Numbered from the stretch's first letter, positions 48,901 to 59,498 are shown. The stretch: DNA of 64,000 bases from Prunus persica (GCF_000346465.2 NC_034009.1:44980240-45044239); one strand, 5' to 3'. Made by a program: numbers and translations. The notes: a model not told the origin generated them from the sequence alone.

Positions 48901-49216
48901 TTGGGAAGGTTTTGTTACTTTGGAGCCGGGCCTGCCTTGGAGCTGGGCTTCACGAGTTAGCGATTTTGTGAGCCTCCTTGCCTTTGCATAGTTTTGCCGA
49001 AGGGTAAGAGCATTTCCACCAGTTGCCTCTTGCCATGGCAAGATTAGCCCTAGGGCAGGCACTATTCATGTGAATAGTGCCTACCCTAGCCCCCTCCAGC
49101 AAAATGTGTTTCCAGCAGTTGGGGCTTGCCATGGCAAATACTATTCATTTTTTTGTTTTTTTCACAACTTTGTTTACTTAAACAATTAATTTGGATAATA
49201 TTTTCGGATAAGATTT

Positions 49217-49425
49217 TTGGGTTCCTACGTGCCAATACTATTCATATCGGATAAGATTTTCGGTTTCAAATTTCAGATAAATTTCAAATTTCAGATACAT
49301 TTCAAAATTCAAATTTCAGATAAATTTAAAATGTCAAATTTCAGATACATATCGAAATTCAAATTTCAGATAAATTTGAATTTTGAAATTTCATTTGAAT
49401 TTCAAATTTCAGATAAGATTTTCAC
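49217..49425. repeat. Subterminal repeats of the Harbinger element
   Basis: About ten degenerate units of TTTCAGATAAATTTCAAA and shorter forms lie between the left terminal repeat and the transposase gene. Subterminal repeats in this position often serve as transposase binding sites. That role is inferred. Confidence 0.7.
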
Positions 49426-49561
49426 CCTCTAAGATTGCGCCGCGTGTCATATCTATATGTGTACATTTTTCTATAAAATCAGAGGTTCAGCTCATACCTC
49501 CCACACCAGTTCTTCTCTACATTTCCATTTCTCAAATTTTAGATTTCATTCTCCATTCTCA

Positions 49562-50827
49562 ATGGCAGACATGGAAGAGGTTTTGGAGAGGCAAGAGCGA
49601 GAAACTAGAGAAAGAATGCGTAGACGAGCTGCAAGCAAAAGGGCGCAGAGAGAACTAGATGAGCAACTTGGCATAGCAGTTGCTTTGCTGGAGGAAGAAA
49701 AGCAGGCTTGTTGTGGTTCACGAGAAGGCCGTCGCCCAAATGTGGACAGACATAGACATTCCCGGGGTAAGAATCTTATGAAAGATTATTTTATCCCACA
49801 ATCTCTGTACTCTGATGTTCATTTTCGAGGGAGATATAGAATGCAACCCCATTTGTTCAATAAAATCATGCATGATATTTGCAATTATGATGAATATTTT
49901 GTTCAAAAAAGAAATTGTGCTGGAAATTTGGGACTTCTTCCAGAGCAGAAGTTCACAGCTGTGATACGAATGTTGGCGTATGGGTCATCTGCTGATCAGG
50001 TGGATGAGATTGCTCGGATGGGGAAGTCCACTGTTTTGGAGAGCTTGGTGCGATTTTGTGATGCAGTGGAAACTCTTTACACCAGAGACTACCTCCGCAG
50101 ACCTACGCCCAGGGACCTGCAAAGGCTTCTCCAAAAAGCTGAGTCTCGAGGATTCCCTGGCATGATTGGTAGCATTGACTGCATGCACTGGCAGTGGAAA
50201 AATTGTCCAACTGCTTGGCAAGGGGACTACGGAAATAGAAAAGGGCAGAAAAGTATCATCCTGGAAGCAGTTGCTGGTTTTGATACATGGGTTTGGCACG
50301 CCTTCTTCGGAGTTGCCGGATCTCAAAACGATTTGAATGTCCTATGTCAATCCCCGGTGTTCAATGATGTTTTGAGAGGTGAAGCCCCAAATATCACATA
50401 TGAAATTAACAATACCATCTACCAGACCGGGTATTATCTAGCTGATGGCATATACCCGAGGTGGACAACATTTGTGAAAACAATTCCACATCCCCGATCC
50501 CATAAGGAAATTTTTTTTGCTCGCTATCTAGAGGGGTACAGAAAAGATGTTGAGAGGTGCTTTGGTATCCTTCAAGCTCGGTGGGCTATTATCAGGGGCG
50601 CGGCACGTCTATTTGACGAGGAGGTGCTTAGGAGTATAATGATGACTTGTATCATCCTCCATAACATGATTGTGGAAGATGAATATGATTACGATGCTGA
50701 TGACGTGTATGAACCAAATCCCATGGACATGGCCCTAACACGAATTTATGAAAACCAGTGGGGCCAAATGGAGAAGCAGTGCAGCATAAACCGTTGGTTA
50801 GAGACGGTAGTTTCATGCCCCGTATGA
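49562..50827 (+). CDS. PIF/Harbinger transposase (DDE_Tnp_4)
   Basis: A single 421-aa open frame from MADMEEVLERQERETRERMR. Arg/Glu-rich N-terminus, then a domain entry (YRMQPHLFNKIMHDICNYD, LAYGSSADQVDEIARMGKST) that resembles the helix-turn-helix part. The catalytic triad is visible: Asp206 in GMIGSIDCMHWQW, Asp257 in GVAGSQNDLNVL and Glu331 in YRKDVERCFGILQARW. LADGIYPRWTTF and CIILHNMIVEDE are family hallmarks. The ATG at 49562 is chosen because it starts the conserved protein; an open 35-codon extension upstream lies in AT-rich leader. No stop or frameshift is present. Transposition would also need the partner ORF, which is broken in this copy but could be supplied from elsewhere. Confidence 0.93.
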   Translation: MADMEEVLERQERETRERMRRRAASKRAQRELDEQLGIAVALLEEEKQACCGSREGRRPNVDRHRHSRGKNLMKDYFIPQSLYSDVHFRGRYRMQPHLFNKIMHDICNYDEYFVQKRNCAGNLGLLPEQKFTAVIRMLAYGSSADQVDEIARMGKSTVLESLVRFCDAVETLYTRDYLRRPTPRDLQRLLQKAESRGFPGMIGSIDCMHWQWKNCPTAWQGDYGNRKGQKSIILEAVAGFDTWVWHAFFGVAGSQNDLNVLCQSPVFNDVLRGEAPNITYEINNTIYQTGYYLADGIYPRWTTFVKTIPHPRSHKEIFFARYLEGYRKDVERCFGILQARWAIIRGAARLFDEEVLRSIMMTCIILHNMIVEDEYDYDADDVYEPNPMDMALTRIYENQWGQMEKQCSINRWLETVVSCPV

Positions 50828-51170
50828 TTGATCGCTACACGGAGATGCAATCGTCGTATATTCATTAACACCGTCAAGTTGACTTGATGGAGCATTTATG
50901 GGCGGTGAAAGGCAATGAAGGAAATGAAGGTGAATAAAGTGAAGTGAAGAAGTTGTTTTTATTTTATTATGTTTATGTTGTATGTTGTTTATTTTTTGTT
51001 GTGAGTGGGTTGTTTATGTTTTATGATTTGGTTGTGGGTTGTTTATTTTTTATGCTTTGGTTGTGGTTTGTTTTTTATGTATGGAATGTTTTGAATAAAA
51101 AGGATTTTTGTTGAATATTTTCTTTATTGACTAAAAGAAAAGCAATACAACTAATAATAAAATAAAATAC

Positions 51171-51297
51171 ATGAATTAAACAAAACAAAAAATACAATGA
51201 AATGAAAGGTACATGAATTAAAGAAAACAAAAAATACAATGAAATCAAAGGTACATGAATTAAAGAAAACAAAAAATACAATGAAATCAAAGGCAAG
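51171..51297. repeat. Three 42-bp tandem units between the Harbinger genes
   Basis: The unit ATGAATTAAAGAAAACAAAA plus TACAATGAAATCAAAGGTAC is repeated three times with few changes, in the intergenic space of the convergent genes. Confidence 0.85.
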
Positions 51298-51329
51298 TAA
51301 ACTAAGACATGAAAGGCAAACAAACTATT

Positions 51330-52434
51330 TTAATGGTTTCCATTATTTAACCAATCCGTGTTGCTAGGTCCATTGTCACGAAAAAGTCTTCGTCTCATAA
51401 TATCCCTTCGTTCTAGCTTCCAATATTGTTTTGTTTCAGGGGACATATGGCTTGTATCCATGGCCATGGTTTCCCGATCTTTTTTTTCAATGTTTTGTTC
51501 GCGTACATACTCCCTTTCTTTGCGTACATACTCCCTTTCTTTTGCATATTCTACTTGAATAGCCATATCGTGCTCTTGTTGTTTCAAGTCCATTTCAATT
51601 CTCATGGCTTGGTGCTTTGAAAGTTCCTCCAAAAATTGAGATGCATTCTTGCTAGAATTACTCCCTCTCTTCGCCTTCGCCGCCTTCCTCCCAATAGGCC
51701 TTGGCTTATTTTCAATGGGTGAGTCTAGATTCATCGGGGAATCCATAGGTGAATCCGATGCCGGCGTCTCATGAAGTGGAGTCTCGTTCAAGACTACCGT
51801 CGGACCGGTTGGAATAATTTGGAATCTCTTACAAGTCTTCACCACCTCCCAACAATGGGTATGGTTGAAACTTTTTTTCCCTTGGCCAGTAGCACCAAAC
51901 CACATTTGTGCTTGTATAATCTATAAAAAAAAAATGAAATGGAAATGCAAGAGAATTTTTAAAATATTGGCAATGCAACATGTAAAAAAAAACTAATGGA
52001 AATTAAAGAAATAATAAAAAAATGCAACATGTATTAAAAAAAAACTAGAGACATATTAACAAAATATATAAATTGCAAGAAACATTTAAATAAAAATTAA
52101 TATGACATAGAAATTAATAGAAGAAAAATGACAAATAATTTACCTCACTGCTAAGATTTTCTCCGCTTCGATGGTTGTCAATCGCTTTTGCTAAGGCATT
52201 TCTCCATTTCCCCAACTCTTTATTAAGAACTTTCCACCTACTGGATAATGCCATTTCTGTACGTGTAGAACCAATTGCCCTTTCACAAAATGCTTGATGA
52301 ATTTTTTTTCACATATGAGAAAATTTAATCTCATTGCCCGTCACGGGACAATGACTAACTTGGACCCAAGCCTCACACAAGCTAACATCTTCCATCATGC
52401 TCCATGCCCCTCCATTTTCATTAGAAGAACCCAT
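51330..52434 (-). pseudogene. Harbinger ORF1, Myb/SANT-like (one nonsense codon)
   Basis: Two exons on the minus strand, 52144–52434 and 51330–51920, join in frame (phase 0). Exon 1 reads MGSSNENGGAWSMMEDVSLC, then EAWVQVSHCPVTGNEIKFSH and a stop at 52309–52311 where a Trp is expected (M-stop-KKIHQAFCERAIGS). It then continues with SRWKVLNKELGKWRNALAKA. Exon 2 begins IIQAQMWF and has the Lys-rich GRKAAKAKRGS, a long acidic/basic coiled coil and the C-terminal MRRRLFRDNGPSNTDWLNNG. This is the DNA-binding partner needed for transposition in PIF/Pong-type elements. Apart from the one TGG-to-TGA-like change at codon 42 it is intact. Confidence 0.85.
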
Positions 52435-53016
52435 AATATGCTAGAAAAAAATTACAACTTCAAAGTGAAAAAATATTGAATAGAAAGTGAATAAAATTTG
52501 AGGAGAAAGTGAACAATAGTAGAAGGAGAAGAAAATATATGAGGATTTGGTATTAAAAGTGAAGAGTATTGGTTGGTATTTATACACAAAAAATACTGTA
52601 ATTTGTGTGTATTTTTTTTTAAAAAATTCGATTTTTTTTCAATTTTTTTTGGCAGAAAAATTGGCTGCCGTTGGATTGAAGAAAAAATTCCAATCGGAGC
52701 GACCAGAGGCCGCCACGTGTCAAGGAGCCGTTGGCGGCCACTGTAGCGCTGATTTGAAATTTTTTTTAACGTTGGCGCGTGCAATGCACGCACCAACGGT
52801 AAAAAAAAAAAATTCAAATCTCCAGGGCTGACGCCAGCATGGCGTCAGCTATTTTGTCCCAGACCTCGGGCCCGAGCTCGGGCCGAATTCGCCTTCGGGC
52901 CTGCCCGTTTTGGTGGCCCCCACTCTCGCCCGGGCTGAACCTTTGCTGCTGGACTTGGTTTTTTGCCCCAAACCCCCCCCAGCCCGAGTCCACCAGCACT
53001 GCTGGACTTGCTCTAA

Positions 53017-54082
53017 GGCATCACCAATAGGATTTGGGTGCCTTGAGAGGTTGTGGCAGAGATGGGGAGGAGATAGTGCGAGGTGGCGGCGGTCCATGCT
53101 CTGGTTTTTGGAGAAACATAGCATCGCAGAGAGCTACTTCTTCTTCTTTGCTGTTTCAGGTTTGGCCAATTGGTTGACTTGGCTGATGGAGTTCCGAACG
53201 GCATGTTGCCACTGTCAATTCGTAGTATATTTATCCACATTTGCTGAATTATGTTCAACTCGCTAGCCCTTAAATCATAGAATGACAGTGTGCCAAGCTT
53301 CTGATTTAAGTGATGGAGGGTGCTGGGTGCCTTGAGAAATTTCTTGGCGGGGTGTGCCATATTTTGGAGACAATATGTGAGGTGCAGATCTGAAGCTCGT
53401 ACTTTGTCTTCAGATGGTGGGATTTTTGGTGGCTTCCTTTGTACCTTATGTGCATCAGCATGCTGGGCTGTGATTGGACCGATGTCCATGTGTATTTTCA
53501 CCATGTTGGCCCACCAATGGCTTTTATTCTGACCACATAGGCTTTGTTTATTCTCATATCTCATGTTAAATTGGCTTGTAATAAATATGGTGTGCTTGCA
53601 AGTATATTGAAATAACGAAATGCAAGAAAAAGGAATCTTATCTTTTGGGGAGAATGCATGTGTGCATCCTTCATATCGAAACATTGGTTTGCTCCTTGGC
53701 CATGCAAAGTGGCGGCAAGACATTCAGCAACCGCCAAATTGGTGCTATTGTCAATGTGTTTTCTTCACTTCATTTAAATAATTGGAATTGAAACGTGGGC
53801 TTCCTTTGGATTGAAATGGTGGCTTGTTCCTGGTTATGCAAGCCATGCAAAGTGATATTCTAGATGAATATTTGGCAGCCTTCAAACTCCTTAAAGTATC
53901 TGAAAGGTGGGTTGCTTCAGCAAATACATGTCTTCGGCATATTGGTGCCTCGAGATCTCATGGTGGCTTCGGCACGTATTGTGTTAAACGATAAGCTTAA
54001 AAGGTGATGATTGAAAGGGTGCCGAAGGGCACTGAAGGAAGGGAGAACGACAAAGGCTTCTTGTGTCGATTCCCACAGACAA
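53017..54082 (-). other. Remainder of the 10.5-kb element, right of the Harbinger
   Basis: About 1.07 kb with no protein I can recognise. It includes GCCGAAGGGCACTGAAGG near 54022, like the tandem-array units at the other end, and finishes with TCCCACAGAC next to the truncated right LTR. Confidence 0.5.
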
Positions 54083-54463
54083 GATATACATGGATGATGG
54101 ATGAAGGTGAGGACCTTCACCAAGTGTGTGAGGATTTGGGCAAACGATAAACATATAGAAGACAAGATATACGTGGTTCACCCGAATGATGGGCTACGTC
54201 CACGGAGAAGGGTGTTCTCATTATGATAATGTTTGTTTACATTTGTAAACGGGAATTAGACCCAAATATAAAGATAACAAGTGAGAAGCCCAGCCCAGAG
54301 ATGGATCCAGAAGAGAGAGTCCAAGGCCTAAGGGTCTAGATCCAAGACCAGGATCCCCTTCTAAGGAAAGAGCAGTCTTCTTTTATAAGTGAGGGGGGAG
54401 TCTCCATCTCTTGTAGTTTTCCAATGTGGGACTCCTCTTGCTCGGTTAGTCACGGTACAAACA
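54083..54463 (-). repeat. Right (5') LTR of the 10.5-kb element, first part deleted
   Basis: From about 54090 it matches the left LTR to the last base. The first 50 to 60 bases of LTR and the primer site are replaced by direct junction to TCCCACAGAC. Confidence 0.88.
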
Positions 54464-54477
54464 TTGGTCATTTCCCA

Positions 54478-54517
54478 TATCATCTGTGCAAAACACAACC
54501 TCTGTCAAGAACAATTC
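54478..54517 (+). promoter_or_regulatory. Conserved leader upstream of TNL type A copy 2
   Basis: ATCTGTGCAAAACACAACCT, then CTGTCAAGAACAATTC, lies just before the ATG. It matches the leader of the type A gene at 24826–24866. The LTR element ends only 14 bases to the left, so regulatory DNA further upstream has been moved 10.5 kb away. Confidence 0.75.
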
Positions 54518-55040
54518 ATGGATGCCGCCAGTACAGCGCTCGAAGCCTCCTCTTCATCCTCACCATCCAATTCCTCAAAACAGTGGAAATACGACGTGTT
54601 CTTGAGCTTTAGAGATGAAGACACAAGCAAGAACTTCACGGACCACCCCTATTGTACATTAATAGACAACAGGGTCAACGCCTATATTGATGAGAAAGAA
54701 CTACCAAGAGGCGAAAATATATCAGGAGAACTAAAGCAAGCAATCGAACAGTCTAGGATCTCTGTCATCGTCTTCTCAAACAGGTATGCGGATTCCACAT
54801 GGTGTCTTGAGGAGCTGGAGAAGATCATGGAGTGTAGAAGAAGAAGACTTGGGCAAATGGTTTTGCCAATTTTCTATGATGTTGATCCTACACGTCAGGA
54901 ACCAAACTGGTAGTTTTGCAGAAGCATTTCAAAGACATGAATCGAACTTCCCTGAAGATAAAGATAAGATAGAGAGGTGGAGATCTGCTTTGTCTGAAGC
55001 TGCAAATTTGGCTGGCGGGAACCTTAACAACAATAATGGG
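54518..55040 (+). pseudogene. TIR exon of TNL type A copy 2 (frameshifted)
   Basis: It opens MDAASTALEASSSSSPSNSS and continues WKYDVFLSFRDEDTSKNFTD through STWCLEELEKIMECRRRR and MVLPIFYDVDPT. There a net 2-base loss shifts frame and gives a stop at 54911. In the shifted frame the domain continues VRNQTGSFAEAFQRHE to GGNLNNNNG and a donor at 55040, matching the copy at 24.3–24.8 kb. Other changes are FRGIDTR to FRDEDTS and HLYW to HPYC. Only a truncated TIR could be made. Confidence 0.9.
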
Positions 55041-55339
55041 TAATTACACAAATATTTCAACGATCTACATTTTTTTTTTAAATTTATTTTTTATTTTATA
55101 GAAAGCAGATCTATTTTTTAACTTCCTGCTATTACCCTTTCCTTTTTCCAAAATTTAATTGCCAACATAATGTATGTTGGTTTTTTTTTAACCCTCTATT
55201 TACCATATGTCAGTAACTATTCAAGTAGGAAAATGCTAGGTTTACTATATTCCCAAAATTGCTTGATATCATAAAGGAAGTTGAGGTTTCACACCAAAAC
55301 CAACTAGCAATAGGTGGAGTAGCCCAACTACTTATAAAT

Positions 55340-55540
55340 TCAGACTAGGTCCCTTAAGGGGTCGTTTGTTACACAGGCTTGCCTTGGACTAAATTTAGTA
55401 CCATGTTTGTTTTATCTAATCCTAGTCTTAGATGAGATTGCTAATACTAGGCCCACCAAAAACACCTCCTTAAGAGGGGACTACTAAGCCCATGTAGAAA
55501 GGGAGGATTAACTAGTCTCATGCTCACTAATGTATAAAAT
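55340..55540. repeat. Possible DNA-element end in the TNL intron
   Basis: GGGGTCGTTTGTTACACAGG resembles the start of GGCCCGTTTGG-type MITEs. A matching opposite end was not found, so it may have been disrupted by the AT tract that follows. Confidence 0.3.
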
Positions 55541-55549
55541 GCATATATA

Positions 55550-56350
55550 TAATACTATATTGTAATACTAATAACATATATTATTATTATTATTATTATT
55601 ATACTTATATACACATATACTATAATGTACATATATACATGTATTATTATTATAATATACCCATATACATATCAATATTATAATAATAGCATACATGCAT
55701 ATATTTAATATATATTATAATATATATATATATATATATGTGTGTATATATATTATACTCATGTATGCATTATAATATATATACACATACATATACACAC
55801 ATATACATTATATATGTATATATATATATTATAATATACATATATACATGTATATTATTATATAACATACCCATGTGTGTATATATATATATATATTATA
55901 TTATAATATACATATACACCTACATGCACATATATTATATATGTATAATATATGTGTATATATATTATATTATATTATAATATACATATATACATGTATA
56001 TTATTATATAACATACCCATGTGTGTATATATATATATATAATATTATATTATAATATACATATACACCTACATGCACATATATTATATATGTATAATAT
56101 ATGTGTATATATTATATTATATTATATTATAATATACATATATACACACGTATATATACATATACATTATATATGTATAATATATGTATATATATTATAA
56201 TATACATATATACATATATATTATATATATTATAAAAAACATATATATACATACATAATATATGTATTTATACATATATACATATAAAGAACATATATAT
56301 ACATACATAATGTATGTATTTATACATATATACATATATATATATATACA
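55550..56350. repeat. 800-bp AT/AC/TATG compound microsatellite
   Basis: A long stretch of TATA, ACATAT and TATTATTA runs, with a block of about 135 bp repeated at least twice (around 55850–55990 and 55980–56125). It is intron sequence of the dead TNL copy. All ORFs inside are artefacts. Confidence 0.95.
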
Positions 56351-56591
56351 GTTTTGAAAAAAAAAGAAAAAAGAATCTAGTCCTAATCCATCTGGTCCAG
56401 AAATTACTCAAGTGCGAGTCTAATGCTCTGCCTAATATATTCAAATCTTATTCATTCTCAAAATCTTTAGTCATGGTGAAGGAAAGGTGTAAAATCTTAT
56501 TCAATCAATTTACTCCTACACTCAATAATAAATCTTGCATTTGTTTAATTTTTACTTTGAACTGCTTGTAACCAAAAAATTTCAACGGCCA

Positions 56592-56606
56592 GGTATGAAG
56601 GAAAAT
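56592..56606 (+). pseudogene. First bases of the NBS exon of TNL type A copy 2
   Basis: After the acceptor CGGCCAG the exon starts GTATGAAGGAAAATTA, equal to the normal start of TNL exon 2. It then changes abruptly to minus-orientation P-loop sequence (CCCGTTCCACCCATACCC). This is the break point of the rearrangement. Confidence 0.85.
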
Positions 56607-58833
56607 TACCCGTTCCACCCATACCCGAAATGTCAATAATGCGAACATCATCTGATCCTCCAACATGCAAATAATTACTGACTTCTTGCACGCGGGATTT
56701 CATTTCAATTTCGTTGGTGGCTATGTGTAAGCATGTGTTATTCAATTTTCTGGTGATCTCGACCAATATTCTTTGTCGTGCAAAACTTTGCGCGACCAAT
56801 ACTTTTTGTCGTGCAAAACTTGCGCGAGCGACCAATATTTTTCGTTGCTCAAGGTAGATTTACGTGACGTTAAGTTTCGTCGCGCAAAGTAGCTCTGCGG
56901 GACGAAGTTTATTTTTCGTCGTGCAAACCCTTTCTTCACGAGTTTTGCGCGATGGATCATGCGTTTCGTTGTGCAGGTTTTGCGCGACAAAATTGTACTT
57001 TGTGCAACAAACTTATTTTATCGCGCAAAGTATTTTTTTAAGTAGTGTACTTACCTCTATCTTGGCCGGTTTCAAGACATCATAAAGTAGTTGATTTTGC
57101 AATTTAACCATATCCCCTTTCCTCACTTCTGAAAGAAAACTCTCACCTTGAAAACTTTGATGAAATTTGTTGAAAATGGCGTTTGCAACTGTCGTCTTAC
57201 CCATTCCACCCACACCCGAAATGCTAATAATGCGAACATCATCTGATCCTCCAACATGCAAATAAGTACTGACTTCTTGCACGCGGGATTTCATTCCAAT
57301 TTCGTTGGTGGATATGTGTAAGCATGTATTGTTCAATTTTCTGGTAATCTTGACCAATATTCTTTGTCTCGCAAAACTTTGAGCAATCAATACTTTTCGT
57401 CACGCAAAACTTGCTCGAGCGATCAATATTTTTCGTCGCTCAAGGTAGATTTGTGCATCGTTAAGTTTCGTCGTGCAAAGTAGCTCTGCGCGACGAAGTT
57501 CAATTTTTGTTGCGCAAACCCTTTCTTCACGGGCTTTGCGCGACGGATCACGCGCGACGAAATTTTCGTCGTGCAGGTTTTGTGCGACGAAATTGTACTT
57601 TGCGCAACAAACTTATTTCGTCGCGCAAAGTGTTTTTTTGTAGAAGTGTACTTACCTCTATCTTGGCTGGTTTCAAGACATCACAAAGAAGTTGATTTTG
57701 CAATTTAACCATATCCATTTTCCTCACTTTTGAAAAAAAAACTCTCACCTTGAAAACTTTGATGAAATTCGTTGAAAATGGTTTTTGCAACTGTCGTCTT
57801 ACCCGTTCCACCCATACCCGAAATGCCAATAATGCGAACATCATCTGATCCTCTAACATGCAAATAATTACTAACTTCTTGCACGCGGGATTTCATTCCA
57901 ATTTCATTAGTGGATATGTGTAAGCATGTGTTGTTCAACTTTCTGGTGATCTCGACCAATATTCTTCGCCGCGCAAAACTTTGCTCGACCTATACTTTTC
58001 GTCGTGCAAAACTTGAGCAAGCGACCAATATTTTCCGTCGCTCAAGGTAGATTTATGCGACGTTAAGTTTCGTCGCACAAAGTAGCTCTACGCGATGAAG
58101 TTTATTTTTCATCGTGCAAAACCTTTTTTCATGAGTTTTGTGCGATGGATCATTCATTTCGTCGCGCAGGTTTTGCTCGACAAAATTGTACTTTGCGCAA
58201 CAAACTTATTTCATCGCACAAAGTATTTTTTAAAGTAGTGTACTTACCTCTATCTTGGCCGGTTTCAAAACATCATAAAGAAGTTGATTTTGCAATTTAA
58301 CCATCCCATTTCCTCATTTCTGAAAGAAAACTCTCACCTTCTTTGACGAAATTCGTTGAAAATGGCTTTTGCAACTGTTGTCTTACCCGTTCCACCCATA
58401 CCCGAAATGCCAATAATGCGAACATCATCTGATCCTTCAACATGTAAATAATTACTGACTTCTTGCACGCGGGATTTAATTCCAATTTCGTTGGTGGCTA
58501 TGTTTAAGCATGTGTTGTTCAATTTTCTGGTGATCTCGACTAATATTCTTCGTTGCGCAAAACTTTGCGCGACCAATACTTTTCGTCGTGCAAAACTTGT
58601 GCGAGCGACCAATATTTTTCGTCGCTTAAGGTAGATTTGCGCAACGTTAAGTTTCATTGCGCAAAGTAGCTCTGCGCAACGAAGTTTATTTTTCATCACG
58701 CAAACCCTTTCTTCACGAGTTTTGCATGACGGATCATGCGGGACCAAATTTTCGTCGCGCAGGTTTTGTGTGACGAAATTGTACTTTGCGCAATAAACTT
58801 ATTTCGTCGAGCAAAATGTTTTTTTTAGTAGTG
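56607..58833 (-). repeat. Array of antisense P-loop fragments alternating with a 'GCGCGACG' element
   Basis: Read on the minus strand, each unit of about 590 bp has a 0.3-kb piece of a TNL NBS exon (ITRKLNNTC, SRVQEVSNYLHVGGSDDVRI, GMGGTGKTTVA, FLSEVRKGDMVKLQNQLL, KPAKIEVS). Then follows a 0.29-kb element starting CACTACTT and rich in TTTGCGCGACGAA. There are four element copies (about 56756–57048, 57352–57650, 57957–58242, 58540–58833), three full NBS pieces and one partial. Copies have different small deletions and frameshifts and none is a whole gene. The element's CACTA start suggests a CACTA-type or Pack-type origin. That is inference. Confidence 0.85.
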
Positions 58834-59341
58834 AATCTTGAGACTCCACGACTGTAAGAGTTTGTCCAAGATTCACCAATCCATAGTACAACTGAAAAAC
58901 CTTAAATACTTATACCTTGCGGACTACAAATTAGTTGATAGAGCAATTCCTAAAGATCTTGGGGGTCTATGTTCTTTGAGAGTTTTAGATTTAAGAGGAA
59001 ATGCTTTTAAGAGGCTGCTAACCCTCAACCACCTTTCCAAGCTTCAAACTTTACAATTGTCTAATTGCACAAAGCTTCTAGCAATCCCGGATTTACCAAC
59101 TAATTTGGAAATCCTGCAAGCAGATGAGTGCATTGCATTGGAAAAAATGCCAAATTTTTCAAAAATGTTGCGCATGAGAGAATTGCATCTTAATCACACC
59201 CCCAAGCTTACTGAGATTATTGGCTTGGAGAAGTCATTAAACTCCTTAACAAGAATTCATATGGAAGGGTGTAGCAATCTCACTCCTGCTTTTAAAGCAA
59301 TCCTACACAATCTCACTCCTGCTTTTAAAGCAATCATACAG
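58834..59341 (+). pseudogene. LRR exon of TNL type A copy 2
   Basis: Open LRR sequence: LRLHDCKSLSKIHQSIVQL, KNLKYLYLADYKLVDRAIPK, LRVLDLRGNAFKRL, LQTLQLSNCTKL and LEILQADECIALEKMPNF. It is very close to exon 4 of the 21–24-kb TNL but lacks its first LRR. A 33-bp tandem duplication near the end repeats NLTPAFKAI. The exon ends ATACAG|GTTCTC like its relative. The NBS region and the first LRR exon are missing from this copy. Confidence 0.88.

Positions 59342-59343
<2 letters not shown>

Positions 59344-59421
<78 letters not shown>
59344..59421. repeat. (CT)n microsatellite at the TNL splice donor
   Basis: About 39 CT units start one base inside intron 4, as in the related copy at 21531–21596. 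Read-through gives a Leu-Ser repeat. Confidence 0.95.
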
Positions 59422-59423
<2 letters not shown>

Positions 59424-59498
59424 GTTTACATAATACATATCCATGCATGTCAACATGTGTATTAATTACTTGTACAAATCTTGCACCATATGGTATAG

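Larger units (their letters stand above)
49008..53013 (+). mobile_element. PIF/Harbinger DNA transposon, complete ends, nested
   Basis: The left terminal repeat reads GAGCATTTCCACCAG and the reversed right end GAGCAAGTCCAGCAG (12 of 15 equal). TAA flanks it at 49005–49007 and 53014–53016, the TWA target typical of this superfamily. It carries the two expected genes in convergent orientation: a DDE transposase (+) and a Myb/SANT-like ORF (−). The transposase is open; the second ORF has one nonsense codon. The element sits inside the 10.5-kb LTR element and so is younger. Confidence 0.92.
43948..54463 (-). mobile_element. 10.5-kb non-coding LTR element (LARD-like) with nested Harbinger
   Basis: It begins TGTTGATGCTCAAAATGG and ends GGTACAAACA, flanked by TTGGT at 43943–43947 and 54464–54468. 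The left LTR is 43948–44371; the right LTR resumes at about 54083 and ends at 54463. The minus-strand orientation is shown by a polypurine tract beside the left LTR (CTTGGGGGACTAC) and TCCCACAGAC beside the right LTR, which matches the leader of the 29–34-kb gypsy element. A deletion removed the primer site and first part of the right LTR. No gag or pol is recognisable; the interior is tandem repeats, hairpins and a 4-kb Harbinger insertion. Such an element would depend on proteins from relatives. Confidence 0.88.

Noticed and set aside
44269..48971. Dozens of ORFs of 60–140 codons on both strands
   Set aside because: They are frames of the 54-bp array and hairpin-bearing spacer; they overlap on both strands and resemble no protein.
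49457..49561. Upstream extension of the Harbinger transposase frame
   Set aside because: The extra 35 codons are AT-rich leader with no family similarity; MADMEE at 49562 fits the family start better.
53013..53723. 236-codon minus-strand ORF
   Set aside because: It has no recognisable domain, crosses the Harbinger boundary at 53013 and has overlapping ORFs on the other strand. Treated as chance.
55738..55980. 80-aa ORF in the TA repeat
   Set aside because: It is Tyr/Ile/Thr-only translation of a microsatellite.
57013..58747. Separate NBS genes on the minus strand (three P-loop ORFs)
   Set aside because: Each covers only about 100 residues around the P-loop, is joined to transposon sequence at both ends and lacks TIR, kinase-2, GLPLAL and MHD. 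They are fragments in an array.
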